DNA of 64,000 bases from Moheibacter sp035515075 (GTDB lineage Bacteria > Bacteroidota > Bacteroidia > Flavobacteriales > Weeksellaceae), in assembly GCA_035515075.1 (NCBI GenBank), contig DATJBZ010000028.1:25311-89310 (forward strand), in the 5' to 3' direction. A model generated the notes under the pieces. The model was not told the DNA's origin and ran no database searches. It saw only the letters and a program-made list of their open reading frames with translations. Position numbers and translations under genes: made by a program. Numbering within the stretch: position 1 is the stretch's first letter; the number at the start of each line of letters is the position of its first letter. Positions 27,639 to 37,059 of this stretch are shown here, in pieces.

Positions 27639-27760
27639 TGGTCATTGAATGGTTTTTTTTAGAATTTTAATCATTTGGTTGTTAGTGAATTGAATGGTGT
27701 TTTTTTGAAAGCGGTTCAATGAATTTGAAATAAATATTAACACACATAATAAAGTACAAC

Positions 27761-29137
27761 ATGGAATTACCTTGGGTAGAACCTTATAAAATTAAAATGA
27801 CAGAAGAAATTTATCTGTCAACGCGTGAAGAGCGTGAAGCGTGGATTGAAGCCGCAGGTTACAATTTGTTCAATTTGGAAAGCAACAAAGTTTTCATCGA
27901 TTTGTTGACCGATAGTGGTACAGGCGCTATGTCAGACCAACAATGGGCAGAAATGATGATTGGTGATGAAAGTTATGCAGGTTCGCGTTCGTTCTTGAAA
28001 TTGAAAAAAGTAGTCAATGAAGTGTTGGGCTTGCCGTATGTTTTGCCAACGCACCAAGGACGAGCGGCTGAAAATGTGTTGTTCACTGTTTTGGTGAAAG
28101 AAGGCGACATCGTTCCAGGCAATTCGCATTTTGATACGACCAAAGGACACATCGAATTTAGAAAAGCACATGCGGTGGATTGCACCATTGATGAGGCGTT
28201 TGATATTGATGATTTACATCCGTTCAAAGGAAACATTGATTTGAATAAATTAGAAGAACTTTATAAAAACAATCCGAGAGAGAAAATTCCATTTTGTTTG
28301 GTGACGGTGACTTGCAATACTTCGGGAGGACAGCCGGTTTCTATGGAAAACATCAAAGCGGTCAAAGCATTATCAGATCAATACGGCATTCCAGTTTATT
28401 TTGATGCGGCGCGATTTGCAGAAAATGCGTATTTCATCAAAGAGAGAGAAGTGGGTTACGCGGATCTTTCGATCAAAGAAATTGTCAAAGAGATGTTTTC
28501 TTATGGCGAAGGTTTCACGATGTCGGCGAAAAAAGATGGTTTGGTCAATATCGGTGGATTGTTGGCGTTGAGAGACCAAGATTTGTATAGAGCTTGCGGG
28601 AATTTCGGCATCATTTACGAAGGTTATTTGACCTATGGCGGTTTGGCTGGACGAGATTTGGGTGCTTTGGCGCAAGGTTTAATGGAGTCGACCGAATATA
28701 CTTATTTGAAAAGTAGAATTCATCAAGTCGAATATTTGGGCCATAAATTGATCGAAATGGGGATTCCTGTGCAACAACCGATTGGCGGTCACGCAGTTTT
28801 CATCGATGCATTGAATTTTTTACCGAATGTGCCACGTGCGGAATATCCAGCGCAGACTTTGGGGATCGAATTGTACAAGGAAGCTGGAATTCGTGGCGTA
28901 GAAATCGGCACTTTGTTGGCGGACCGTGATCCAGAAACACATGAAGACCGTTTTCCGAAATTGGAATTGTTGCGTTTGGCGATTCCAAGAAAAACTTATA
29001 CGTTCAACCACATGGACTATATCGCAGCAGCATTGAAAAACATTTACGATCGAAGAGAAGAAATCCGTTCGGGGTATAGCATTGAATGGGAATCAGACAT
29101 TCTTCGACATTTCACGGTTTTGCTAAAAAAGAAATAA
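27761..29137 (+). CDS. tnaA: Tryptophanase
   Basis: 458 residues, a PLP enzyme of the tryptophanase/tyrosine phenol-lyase family that splits L-tryptophan into indole, pyruvate and ammonia. LLTDSGTGAMSDQQW and YAGSRSF near the N-terminus and the PLP-lysine block MSAKKDG (Lys pair at 257-258) place it in the family. Overall wording is close to tyrosine phenol-lyase. However, the substrate-determining positions look like tryptophanase: Asp in FDTTKGH (near 125), where the lyase has Thr, and Ile in VEIGTLL (near 380), where the lyase has Arg. It is a single-gene unit with its own promoter and terminator. Confidence 0.87.
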   Translation: MELPWVEPYKIKMTEEIYLSTREEREAWIEAAGYNLFNLESNKVFIDLLTDSGTGAMSDQQWAEMMIGDESYAGSRSFLKLKKVVNEVLGLPYVLPTHQGRAAENVLFTVLVKEGDIVPGNSHFDTTKGHIEFRKAHAVDCTIDEAFDIDDLHPFKGNIDLNKLEELYKNNPREKIPFCLVTVTCNTSGGQPVSMENIKAVKALSDQYGIPVYFDAARFAENAYFIKEREVGYADLSIKEIVKEMFSYGEGFTMSAKKDGLVNIGGLLALRDQDLYRACGNFGIIYEGYLTYGGLAGRDLGALAQGLMESTEYTYLKSRIHQVEYLGHKLIEMGIPVQQPIGGHAVFIDALNFLPNVPRAEYPAQTLGIELYKEAGIRGVEIGTLLADRDPETHEDRFPKLELLRLAIPRKTYTFNHMDYIAAALKNIYDRREEIRSGYSIEWESDILRHFTVLLKKK

Positions 29138-29189
29138 GCCTAGCGTTTGATCTAAGGATTTAAACAAAATTCATTTTAAAATATTCCAC

Positions 29190-29220
29190 AAAAATCCCTT
29201 CTATTGTAGAGGGGATTTTT
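29190..29220 (+). terminator. Terminator of tnaA
   Basis: 13-bp stem (29190-29202 with 29208-29220, one G-T pair) around a 5-nt loop, ending in a U-run (GGGGATTTTTT). It lies 52 nt past the tnaA stop. Confidence 0.9.
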
Positions 29221-29292
29221 TCATTTATTTTTTTGGAAAAGAAGAAATTGCGAAAATTAAGTGGAGTTTTCTAGTTTGTGTCATCTTATTTC

Positions 29293-29300
29293 TAACTTTG
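29293..29300 (+). promoter_or_regulatory. -7 promoter box for the CBS-nadK unit
   Basis: TAACTTTG, exact TAnnTTTG, with only 4 nt between it and the ATG at 29305. A transcript starting at the usual distance would have almost no leader. Confidence 0.5.
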
Positions 29301-29304
29301 TACG

Positions 29305-29961
29305 ATGTTGGTCAGTGATTACATAAGCAAAGATTTCATTCCGCCGAAGCTCAATCAAAGCGTGGCGCATGCGTTGGATTTGATGCAAACCTTCAATTTG
29401 ACGCACATTCCTGTTTTTGAAGGATTAAATTTTGTGGGAAATTTCTCCAAAGAAACCTTGGAAAATCAAACGCCAGAATTAAAACTTGCTGAATTAAAAG
29501 AATTTGTGGAGTTTTTTTATATCACATCTGGCAACTCTTTGTTAGAGTCCATTCAAAATTTTCATACTTATGAAACCAATTTGTTGGTGGTGTTGAATTC
29601 GGAATTGCATTATGTCGGGCTTTTGTTGATGGAAGATGTGATTTCAGAACTTTCCACTATGCCATTTATAGCTGAACCAGGCGCTTTGTTGGTGGTGGAA
29701 GTGGCCCAAAAGAATTATTCGATCAGTGAAATTTCAAAAATTGCGGAAAGCAACAATGCGCGCATCATCGGATTGTTTGTCACAGCTTATGAACATGGAA
29801 AAGTTCGGGTGGCAATTAAGATGATTGCCGAGAATTTGGCTTCTTTGGGTGAAACTTTTGAGCGATTTGATTATACGGTATTGCACAAATTTTTTGTGGA
29901 TGAAAAAGAAGATTTGATGAAAGACCGTTTTGATATGTTAATGAAATATTTGGATATATAA
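29305..29961 (+). CDS. CBS-domain protein
   Basis: 218 residues, cytoplasmic. A CBS pair lies at about residues 5-125 (SVAHALDLMQTFNLTHIPVFE and ESIQNFHTYETNLLVVL, each shown in part). A C-terminal ACT-like segment follows (ALLVVEVAQKNYSISEISKIA). CBS pairs bind adenosyl nucleotides and regulate partners. The stop codon overlaps the nadK start by one base (TAATG), so the two are translationally coupled and this protein may relate to NAD(P) or energy sensing. That link is inference from context, though the pair is conserved in flavobacteria. Confidence 0.88.
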   Translation: MLVSDYISKDFIPPKLNQSVAHALDLMQTFNLTHIPVFEGLNFVGNFSKETLENQTPELKLAELKEFVEFFYITSGNSLLESIQNFHTYETNLLVVLNSELHYVGLLLMEDVISELSTMPFIAEPGALLVVEVAQKNYSISEISKIAESNNARIIGLFVTAYEHGKVRVAIKMIAENLASLGETFERFDYTVLHKFFVDEKEDLMKDRFDMLMKYLDI

Positions 29962-30839
29962 TGAAGGTAGCAATTTACGGATTGAAAGCAACGATGGCGC
30001 ATCGGCCTTCTTTTGAGAAATTTTTTCAAGTATTGGCGCAAAAAAAGATTGAAGTACTGATTGATCATTCGTTCAAAGCGGTTTTAATCAATGAATTAAA
30101 ACTTTCTGTTCAAGCGTACGAAGAATTTGGTGCTTATGAAGATTTGACGGAAGATATTTCCTTCTTTTTTACCTTTGGTGGAGATGGAACGATTCTGAGT
30201 GCAGCGACTTTGGTGCAAGACCGAGAAATTCCGATTGTAGGGGTCAATACAGGGCGTTTGGGCTTTTTGGCCACGATCAATTTGGAATATTTGTTTGAAA
30301 GTTTGGACAGCATTCTTTCTGGGAATTACAACGTCAGCAAGCGATCGTTGATTGCAATCACCTCCAAAGAAGTGCAGTTGCAATTTCCTTTTGCATTGAA
30401 TGAAATTACCGTCACGCGCAGAGAAACGACCAGCATGATCACCGTGGACGCTTATGTCAATGGTGAGTTTTTGAATGCTTATTGGGCCGATGGATTGATT
30501 GTTTCTACGCCGACAGGTTCTACGGGATATTCGTTGAGTTGTGGTGGTCCGATCGTTCATCCAGAAAATAAAACCTTCATTGTAACGGCCATAGCGCCAC
30601 ATAATTTGAATGTGCGCCCTTTCATGATTTCGGATGATTCGGTGTTGGAATTGAAAATCAACAGCCGAGTAGGCGAATATTTCTTGTCGTTGGATGCGCG
30701 CAACAAACCCTTGCCGTCGAATGTGAAATTGCGTTTAGAAAAAGCGAAATTCCAATTGCACATTGTAGAGCCGAAAGAGAAAACTTATTTGATGACCTTG
30801 CGGGACAAGATGTTTTGGGGCTCAGACAAAAGAAATTAA
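29961..30839 (+). CDS. nadK: NAD kinase
   Basis: 292 residues. It phosphorylates NAD to NADP with ATP or polyphosphate in the cytoplasm. Diagnostic motifs: GGDGTILSAA (near residues 72-81), NTGRLGFLA, NEITVTRRETTSMI and STPTGSTGYSLSCGGP. It is coupled to the CBS gene by the overlapping TAATG. Confidence 0.97.
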   Translation: MKVAIYGLKATMAHRPSFEKFFQVLAQKKIEVLIDHSFKAVLINELKLSVQAYEEFGAYEDLTEDISFFFTFGGDGTILSAATLVQDREIPIVGVNTGRLGFLATINLEYLFESLDSILSGNYNVSKRSLIAITSKEVQLQFPFALNEITVTRRETTSMITVDAYVNGEFLNAYWADGLIVSTPTGSTGYSLSCGGPIVHPENKTFIVTAIAPHNLNVRPFMISDDSVLELKINSRVGEYFLSLDARNKPLPSNVKLRLEKAKFQLHIVEPKEKTYLMTLRDKMFWGSDKRN

Positions 30840-30895
30840 AGCGATAAAGTTTTCATAATTTTTGTTAAACGATGTAGTCAGCAACCATATTTGTT

Positions 30896-30903
30896 TATAT
30901 TTG
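30896..30903 (+). promoter_or_regulatory. -7 promoter box for the DUF6089-uppS-bamA unit
   Basis: TATATTTG, exact TAnnTTTG, about 76 nt before the chosen ATG at 30980. Confidence 0.45.
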
Positions 30904-30979
30904 TCCATCAATAGAAAAATTGTGCAACATTTTTCTTAATTTTCCGTTGAATTCCCTGCACAACTATTCTTTAAAATAT

Positions 30980-31816
30980 ATGAAGAACTATTTTTTACTA
31001 ATACTTGGATTGTTTTTTTCTGTGTCTTTCGCACAAAGACATGAAATTGGTGTTTTTCTTGGGGGAGCCAACGTGATTGGAGACATTGGTCGAACCAATT
31101 ACATCAATCCCATGCCGGTTTCATACGACTCTGAAAGTTTGATGGACAGAGTGCCATTTGCTGTCGGTGGACTGTACCGCTTCAATTTCAATCCATACAT
31201 GGGTGTTAGGGCCAATTTGATGTTTTCTAAAGTGGTCGGTTCGGACTATGTTGCGCCAGAGCAGTACAAAAAGAACAGAGGATATTCTTACAAAAACAAC
31301 ATTACAGAAGCTTCATTGCTTTTTGAATACAATTTCTTTGACATCAACGATGAAAAAGGCAAGAAACATTCGCCTTATATCTTTGCTGGAATCGGTGTAT
31401 TCATGTACAATGAAAACAGATATACAGTCAACAATACTTTTGCAAGAGATGCGAATGGCGTGATCCTTCAGCCCAATGCCATTGCTACAGAGATTGTTTC
31501 CAAATCAGAAAAGGAAACAGGGATGACCACGCCGTTTGGTTTTGGTTACAAGTACAAATACCGTGGGAATTTTGTAATTTCTGCAGAAGTAGGATTTAGA
31601 CACACAAAAACCGACAATTTAGATTTGAGTTTTGCCAAAGAAACTGATTTTACTTTCAATGACGAGCCTGGCTTGAATCCAGATGATTTGATCGAGCTGA
31701 ACAGTAATATCATCCGTTCCCGTCAAGTGGGCAATACGTCCAATTATGATTGGTATGTCTTCACAGGGCTTACTTTGACGTATACCTTTGGAAGACCGCC
31801 ATGTTATTGTGATTAA
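30980..31816 (+). CDS. DUF6089-type outer-membrane beta-barrel protein
   Basis: 278 residues from the ATG at 30980, which gives a clean signal peptide (MKNYFLLILGLFFSVSFAQ). The frame is open 20 codons further upstream from a TTG but that part is not signal-like. RHEIGVFLGGANVIGDIGR is a conserved start of the mature protein. Repeated aromatic strands and a final YTFGRPPCYCD with two Cys follow. The gene is regularly found just upstream of uppS and bamA in flavobacteria, which suggests a role in outer-membrane assembly, but no function is established. Confidence 0.85.
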   Translation: MKNYFLLILGLFFSVSFAQRHEIGVFLGGANVIGDIGRTNYINPMPVSYDSESLMDRVPFAVGGLYRFNFNPYMGVRANLMFSKVVGSDYVAPEQYKKNRGYSYKNNITEASLLFEYNFFDINDEKGKKHSPYIFAGIGVFMYNENRYTVNNTFARDANGVILQPNAIATEIVSKSEKETGMTTPFGFGYKYKYRGNFVISAEVGFRHTKTDNLDLSFAKETDFTFNDEPGLNPDDLIELNSNIIRSRQVGNTSNYDWYVFTGLTLTYTFGRPPCYCD

Positions 31817-31824
31817 AACGATCA

Positions 31825-32577
31825 ATGAACTTATCCAACATAGATACCACCATCAAAGCTAACTTACCTCAGCATGTTGCCATCATTATGGACGGCAATG
31901 GTCGTTGGGCAAAGCGAAAGGGATTGGAGCGAACTTTTGGTCACCAAGAAGGTGTGAAATCGGTGCGTGAAGCCATCTCAACTTGTGGGGATTTAGGCAT
32001 TCCTTATTTGACTTTGTATGCTTTTTCCACTGAGAATTGGAAGCGGCCTCGATTGGAGGTCAGTTTTTTGATGCGGTTGTTGTCAAAAACCATTCAAGAA
32101 GAAATCAATGAGTTGCATGAAAAAGGGATCAAACTCAGTTTGATAGGCGCATTGGAGGATTTGCCAAAAAATGTGCGGAAATCTTTGGCGGATGCCGTAG
32201 CTTTGACCCAAAATAACCAAAAAGCCAATTTGATCATTGCGTTGAACTATGGTGCACAAGCTGAAATCGTTCGGGCAACAAAACAAATTGCAGAAAAAGT
32301 TAAAAACCAAGAAATTGCGTTGACTCAAATTGACGAAAAACTGTTTGAGCAACATTTATATACCCAAGATTTACCCCAAGTTGATTTGTTGATCAGAACA
32401 AGCGGTGAGCAGCGGATCAGTAATTTTTTACTGTGGCAGATTGCTTATTCGGAACTCTATTTCAGCGAAGTCCTTTGGCCAGATTTTAGGAAAGAACATT
32501 TTGTGGAAGCCTTACGTACTTACGCGTTGCGCGAAAGAAGGTATGGTCAAACAGGAGAACAAATCAAAACAGATTAA
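31825..32577 (+). CDS. uppS: Isoprenyl (undecaprenyl) diphosphate synthase
   Basis: 250 residues. A cis-prenyltransferase making the C55 lipid carrier for peptidoglycan and O-antigen. Motifs: IIMDGNGRWAKRKG, with the catalytic Asp and the following Gly-Asn-Gly-Arg; GHQEGVKSVREA; YAFSTENWKRP; and the C-terminal DLLIRTSGEQRISNFLLWQ. It is 8 nt after the DUF6089 gene and 6 nt before bamA, so all are in one operon. Confidence 0.97.
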   Translation: MNLSNIDTTIKANLPQHVAIIMDGNGRWAKRKGLERTFGHQEGVKSVREAISTCGDLGIPYLTLYAFSTENWKRPRLEVSFLMRLLSKTIQEEINELHEKGIKLSLIGALEDLPKNVRKSLADAVALTQNNQKANLIIALNYGAQAEIVRATKQIAEKVKNQEIALTQIDEKLFEQHLYTQDLPQVDLLIRTSGEQRISNFLLWQIAYSELYFSEVLWPDFRKEHFVEALRTYALRERRYGQTGEQIKTD

Positions 32578-32583
32578 ACAGAC

Positions 32584-35142
32584 ATGCGTAAAAGATTGTT
32601 CATGAAGAAAATGAGTGTGATGTTGATGTTGAGTTTGGGTGGACTTTTGTCGGCTCAAATTGACTCATTGAATGTAGAAACGGATTCTATTGCCATTCCA
32701 ATGGTGCCAGTGCAAGACATTTCACAAGCTGGTTATACCAATCCACAAACCTATCAAATTGCTGATTTGGAAATCAGTGGAAATACCCATTATACCAAAA
32801 GCCAAATCATGCGATTTACAGGGCTTCGAATGGGAGAGAAAATTGACATTCCAGGGACCAAAATCAACAATGCGTTGAAAAGACTGTGGAAAGCCAATTT
32901 GTTTTCGAACATTGATTTGTATGCCGTCAAAACTGAAGGTGACAAAATCTATTTGCGTTTGAATTTGACCGGCTTGCCTGAGTTAGCAGAAGTGAATTTC
33001 AATGGGTTGAAAAAGGGGAAAAGAGAAGATTTTACCAAAGACCACCAATTGAATCCTGGGATCAAAATTACCAGCAACTTGAAAAATCAAATCCGAAATT
33101 CCATCAAAAACCATTTCATGGAAAAAGGATATCCGAATTCAAAAATAGAGTTCATCGAAAGAAAATCAGCCGACGATTCGACCAAAACCAATTTGACCAT
33201 CAATGTGGATCGTGGCGAAAGGGTGAAAATTCAGAAAGTGACTTTTGTTGGTAACAATGAATTGCGCGATGGCCAATTGCGTCGTAAAGCGATGAAAGGA
33301 ACCAACCAAAAATCATTGAACATCTTTAAAAGTTCAAAATACATTCCTTACAAATACCAAGAAAATCTAAAGAATGTGGTGGAAGAATACAAATCCATCG
33401 GATTCAGGGATGCAAAAGTGGTTTCAGATACGGTTTATTATTTGAACCCGAATAATTTGAACATTCAAATCACCGTGGATGAAGGGAAACCTTATTATTT
33501 GGGTGAAGTAACCTTTACCGGGAACTCCGTGTTTTCAACGGAACTTTTGTCGCGCGTTTTTGCTTACCAGAAAGGTGATCGATACGACGCGGTGGGCATC
33601 AACAAAAAAATCAGCGGTTCTGAGAAAGACGATGATTTGCAAACACTTTATATGGACCGCGGTTACTTGTTTGCGAATGTAATTCCTATCGAAAAAAACG
33701 TAAAGAATGACACCATCGATTTGGAAATTAAAATCAGAGAAGGTGAACCTGCGACTTACAACCGTGTGACTTTTAGTGGAAACGATGTGACCTATGACCA
33801 CGTGATTGCACGTGAGTTGAGAACGCAACCAGGGGATTTGTTCTCCAAGACAGATGTGAAAAGAACCTTGTTTGAATTGGCAGGTTTGGGGTATTTCGAA
33901 CCCACACAAATCAATCCAGACATCCAACCTGATCAAGAAACCAATACGGTAGATTTGAACTGGGAATTGGTCCACAAAAGCTCGAGTCAAGTAGAATTGC
34001 AAGGAGGCTATGGTGCTGGAACGTTTTTAGGAACTTTGGGCTTGACTTTTGGGAATTTCTCAGTAAAGAATTTGTTCAAAAAAGATGCTTGGAAACCTGT
34101 GCCAATGGGAGATGGACAATCTTTGTCATTGAGAGCGCAAGCGGGTAGAGGCTACCAAAATTTCAGCTTTTCATTTGTAGAGCCTTGGATTGGTGGAAAA
34201 CGTCCAACTGCATTGTCGACCTCTGTTTATTATTCAAAATACAATTACCGCGACATTTATGGAGAAGAGGCCAATTTGGACATCGTCGGTGCAAGCATCG
34301 GTTTGAGCAAGTTGTTGACTTGGCCAGATGACTGGTTCCGTTTGTCACATACTTTGTCTTTCCAGCGATACAATTTTGACAACTACGCTTTGACAGTGGG
34401 AGATTTGAGGTATGACAATGGTTCTGCCAATAACTTCAATTATACGATTGGATTGACCAGGAACTCAGCGGGGCCAGACCAGGTTTTCCCAACGAGTGGT
34501 TCAGAAATGAGCGCTTCAGTCACTGTGACACCACCTTATTCTATTTTGAATGGTAAGGACTATTCGACCATGTCGGATGTGAAAAAATTCGAATGGTTGG
34601 AATATTACAAAATCAACGCACGTTCTTATTGGTACAAAGAATTGGCCGGTAAAATGGTGTTGAAAGTAGGTGGAGAATTTGGTTACTTGGGCACTTACAA
34701 TGGAAAGATAGGCACGATTCCATTTGAAAGATATTATTTGGGAGGAACGGGATTGATGGGCAACCGTTTTGATGGCCGTGAAATTGTGCCTTTGAGAGGT
34801 TACGATGATGCGACCCAATCTGGTGGAACCCGAGATGACATCACACCTACTGGAGGAGGGAGCGTATACGACAAATTTACCTTGGAGTTGCGTTATCCAA
34901 TCACCATGGGACAACAAGCAAAAATCTTCGCACTTGGTTTCTTGGAAGCAGGAAATACGTGGACTGATACCCGAGATTTCAAACCTTTTGAGTTGAAAAG
35001 ATCTGCCGGATTTGGAGTGCGTGTTTTCATGGCAGCTTTTGGGATGCTAGGCTTTGACTTTGGGTATGGATTTGACAGTACATTGCGTTCCAATGAACCA
35101 TCAGGGTGGCAGACGCATTTTATTATTGGACAACAATTTTAA
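32584..35142 (+). CDS. bamA: Outer-membrane protein assembly factor BamA
   Basis: 852 residues with a signal peptide (start at MRKRLF or the internal MKKMSV, ending LLSAQ). Five POTRA-like repeats lie at about residues 55-430 (IADLEISGNTHYTKSQIM, AEVNFNGLKKGK, QKVTFVGNNELRDGQL, GEVTFTGNSVFST, NRVTFSGNDVTYD). A 16-strand barrel follows, with ERYYLGGTGLMGNRFDGREI (shown to its 20-residue limit) near the family's conserved loop, and a terminal FIIGQQF. It folds proteins into the outer membrane. Its position before two Skp-like genes is the conserved order. Confidence 0.96.
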   Translation: MRKRLFMKKMSVMLMLSLGGLLSAQIDSLNVETDSIAIPMVPVQDISQAGYTNPQTYQIADLEISGNTHYTKSQIMRFTGLRMGEKIDIPGTKINNALKRLWKANLFSNIDLYAVKTEGDKIYLRLNLTGLPELAEVNFNGLKKGKREDFTKDHQLNPGIKITSNLKNQIRNSIKNHFMEKGYPNSKIEFIERKSADDSTKTNLTINVDRGERVKIQKVTFVGNNELRDGQLRRKAMKGTNQKSLNIFKSSKYIPYKYQENLKNVVEEYKSIGFRDAKVVSDTVYYLNPNNLNIQITVDEGKPYYLGEVTFTGNSVFSTELLSRVFAYQKGDRYDAVGINKKISGSEKDDDLQTLYMDRGYLFANVIPIEKNVKNDTIDLEIKIREGEPATYNRVTFSGNDVTYDHVIARELRTQPGDLFSKTDVKRTLFELAGLGYFEPTQINPDIQPDQETNTVDLNWELVHKSSSQVELQGGYGAGTFLGTLGLTFGNFSVKNLFKKDAWKPVPMGDGQSLSLRAQAGRGYQNFSFSFVEPWIGGKRPTALSTSVYYSKYNYRDIYGEEANLDIVGASIGLSKLLTWPDDWFRLSHTLSFQRYNFDNYALTVGDLRYDNGSANNFNYTIGLTRNSAGPDQVFPTSGSEMSASVTVTPPYSILNGKDYSTMSDVKKFEWLEYYKINARSYWYKELAGKMVLKVGGEFGYLGTYNGKIGTIPFERYYLGGTGLMGNRFDGREIVPLRGYDDATQSGGTRDDITPTGGGSVYDKFTLELRYPITMGQQAKIFALGFLEAGNTWTDTRDFKPFELKRSAGFGVRVFMAAFGMLGFDFGYGFDSTLRSNEPSGWQTHFIIGQQF

Positions 35143-35198
35143 TTGCTGTATTTTTGTCGCCAAGACTGTGGCATAATTTTCGATAAGATGATACGATT

Positions 35199-35873
35199 AT
35201 GAGAAATTTAATATTGACATTTGTTTTACTAACATTGGGTACTTCCCTTCATGCCCAGCGATTTGGGTATGTGGACACTGATTTTATTTTGCAGAATTTA
35301 CCGCAATACAATCAGGCACAGCAAACCCTCCAAAATCAAACCAAACAATGGAACAAAGAAATTCAAAACCGTCAAGCAGCTTTGGAACAAAAGCAAGCAG
35401 ACTTTTTGAATGAAAAAGTTTTGTTGACCGAAGAGCAAATCAAATCAGAACAAGAAGAAATCAACTTTGAATTGGAGGAGTTGAAAAAGTTGCAAGAAAA
35501 GCGGTATGGACAAGAAGGGGATTTGATTCGTTTGAGAAAATCCATTGTAAAACCGATCCAAGACCAAATTTGGATTGCTGTGAAGCAAGTAGCAGAAAAA
35601 AGAAATTACGGATTTATTTTTGACAAAGGAAGCGATTTGATCATGGTGTACACCGATCCGAAATTTGACATCAGCAGAGAAGTTTTGTTGTTGATGAATC
35701 CAGATGCACCAAGTCTCAAAAAAGAAGACAACAAAAGCAGTTCAGGATCTTCTTCAGCCCAATCCAATACTTCTAACAATCGAAATTCAACAGGGAAAAA
35801 AACCTCTGGAAAAAATTCAAGAACATCCAACTCAAAAACAACCGGTTCAAAGACAGGAACCATGAAAAGATAG
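35199..35873 (+). CDS. OmpH/Skp family periplasmic chaperone with basic low-complexity tail
   Basis: 224 residues. Signal peptide ending LHAQ, then the OmpH start RFGYVDTDFILQNLPQYNQA. Long coiled-coil arms rich in Gln, Glu and Lys cover about residues 30-120, and the trimer base covers about 120-170. Residues about 177-224 are a Ser/Thr/Asn/Gly/Lys-rich tail (SSSGSSSAQSNTSNN) that the second copy lacks. Skp holds unfolded barrel proteins for BamA. The tail is likely disordered and its role is unknown. Confidence 0.92.
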   Translation: MRNLILTFVLLTLGTSLHAQRFGYVDTDFILQNLPQYNQAQQTLQNQTKQWNKEIQNRQAALEQKQADFLNEKVLLTEEQIKSEQEEINFELEELKKLQEKRYGQEGDLIRLRKSIVKPIQDQIWIAVKQVAEKRNYGFIFDKGSDLIMVYTDPKFDISREVLLLMNPDAPSLKKEDNKSSSGSSSAQSNTSNNRNSTGKKTSGKNSRTSNSKTTGSKTGTMKR

Positions 35874-35901
35874 TAAAACCAAAAATTAATTATAACTAGA
35901 A

Positions 35902-36420
35902 ATGAAAAATTTAAGACTATTAACCGTATTTGCATTTTTATTCATTGGTAGCTTTAGCCTTACCGCACAAGAGATTGGCGTAGTTAGCATCGAAGAGATT
36001 TTTAACGCTTTGCCTGCTAAGAAAAGTGCAGATGAGACCATGGACAAAATGGTCAATGCACACAAAACCGAAATTGAAAAAAGAGAAAATGCATTGAAAG
36101 CAATTGAAGAGGCAGTTCAAACCAAAGTAGGTGGAAAAAGCCAACAAGAAATTCAAGGAATGGCAGCAGAATTGGAAAGCATGCAAAAGGATTATATGGG
36201 TAAACAGCAAGAGTTGGTGACTTACCAACAAGCGGCTGCGAAAGAAGTGAATGAAAAAGAAAACGCTTTGATGAAACCAATCGAACAAACGGTTAAAAAT
36301 TCAATCGATAAAATTGCAGCAGCAAAAGGATTGAAATACGTTTTGGAAAAAGGAATGTTGATCTATGCCAACGGTATGGACATCACTGCAGACGTGAAAA
36401 AAGACTTGGGGATTCAATAA
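35902..36420 (+). CDS. OmpH/Skp family periplasmic chaperone
   Basis: 172 residues. Signal peptide ending LTAQ, then EIGVVSIEEIFNALPAKKSA, helical arms (residues 40-125) and the base strand ending AKGLKYVLEKGMLIYA. Length and form are those of standard Skp/OmpH. It is 28 nt after the first copy and ends at a terminator, closing the uppS-bamA operon. Confidence 0.93.
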   Translation: MKNLRLLTVFAFLFIGSFSLTAQEIGVVSIEEIFNALPAKKSADETMDKMVNAHKTEIEKRENALKAIEEAVQTKVGGKSQQEIQGMAAELESMQKDYMGKQQELVTYQQAAAKEVNEKENALMKPIEQTVKNSIDKIAAAKGLKYVLEKGMLIYANGMDITADVKKDLGIQ

Positions 36421-36442
36421 TTGCATCTCCTTATAAAGCATC

Positions 36443-36471
36443 AAGCCGTTTTTAATTTTTAGAAACGGCTT
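36443..36471 (+). terminator. Terminator of the bamA-ompH operon
   Basis: 9-bp stem, AAGCCGTTT (36443-36451) with AAACGGCTT (36463-36471), followed by TTTTT. It sits 23 nt past the second ompH stop. Confidence 0.88.
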
Positions 36472-36492
36472 TTTTAATTGGGTCAATTCCGC

Positions 36493-36500
36493 TAATTTTG
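36493..36500 (+). promoter_or_regulatory. -7 promoter box for rfbC-rfbD
   Basis: TAATTTTG, exact TAnnTTTG, only 4 nt before the rfbC ATG at 36505. Confidence 0.5.
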
Positions 36501-36504
36501 ACTC

Positions 36505-37059
36505 ATGAAAATTATAGCGACTGAACTGAAAGACTGTTACCTCATCGAACCCACAGTACATGAGGACAGTAGAGGATATTTTTTTGAAAGCTTTCATTCA
36601 GGTAAATTTACAGCAGCTACTGGTTTGTCTGCTAATTTTGTCCAAGACAATGAATCCAAGTCCAAACAAGGTGTCATCCGAGGATTGCACATACAACGTG
36701 GAGATTTTGCACAAGCGAAATTGCTTCGGGTACTCTCTGGTGAAATTTTGGATGTTGCTGTGGACGTCAGAGCCAATTCACCGACTTATGGGCAGTCGAT
36801 TGCGGTGAGATTGAGTTCGGCCAATAAAAAACAATTGTACATTCCCAAAGGATACTTGCACGGCTTTTCAGTCTTGAGCGAAGAAGCCGTTGTACTTTAC
36901 AAATGTGATGCTTTTTACGACCAAGCTTCCGAAGATGGTGTACATCCTTTGGATGAAGCGCTCAACATCGATTGGCAAATCGATGCAGAAAATCGAATCT
37001 TGTCTGAAAAAGACTCAAATGCAGTTGATTTTGCCCAGTTTAAAGCTTTTGAATCATGA
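36505..37059 (+). CDS. rfbC: dTDP-4-dehydrorhamnose 3,5-epimerase
   Basis: 184 residues, a cupin-type epimerase of dTDP-L-rhamnose synthesis. Motifs: EDSRGYFFESFH, the catalytic His region GVIRGLHIQ, GEILDVAVDVRANSPTYG, YIPKGYLHGFSVLSE and LYKCDAFYDQASEDGV. It overlaps rfbD by 4 bp (ATGA). RfbA and RfbB are not in the window, so the pathway is completed elsewhere. Confidence 0.96.
   Translation: MKIIATELKDCYLIEPTVHEDSRGYFFESFHSGKFTAATGLSANFVQDNESKSKQGVIRGLHIQRGDFAQAKLLRVLSGEILDVAVDVRANSPTYGQSIAVRLSSANKKQLYIPKGYLHGFSVLSEEAVVLYKCDAFYDQASEDGVHPLDEALNIDWQIDAENRILSEKDSNAVDFAQFKAFES

Noticed and set aside
27640..27760. TnaC-type leader peptide before tnaA
   Set aside because: No short frame with a conserved Trp and Pro context was found in the leader.
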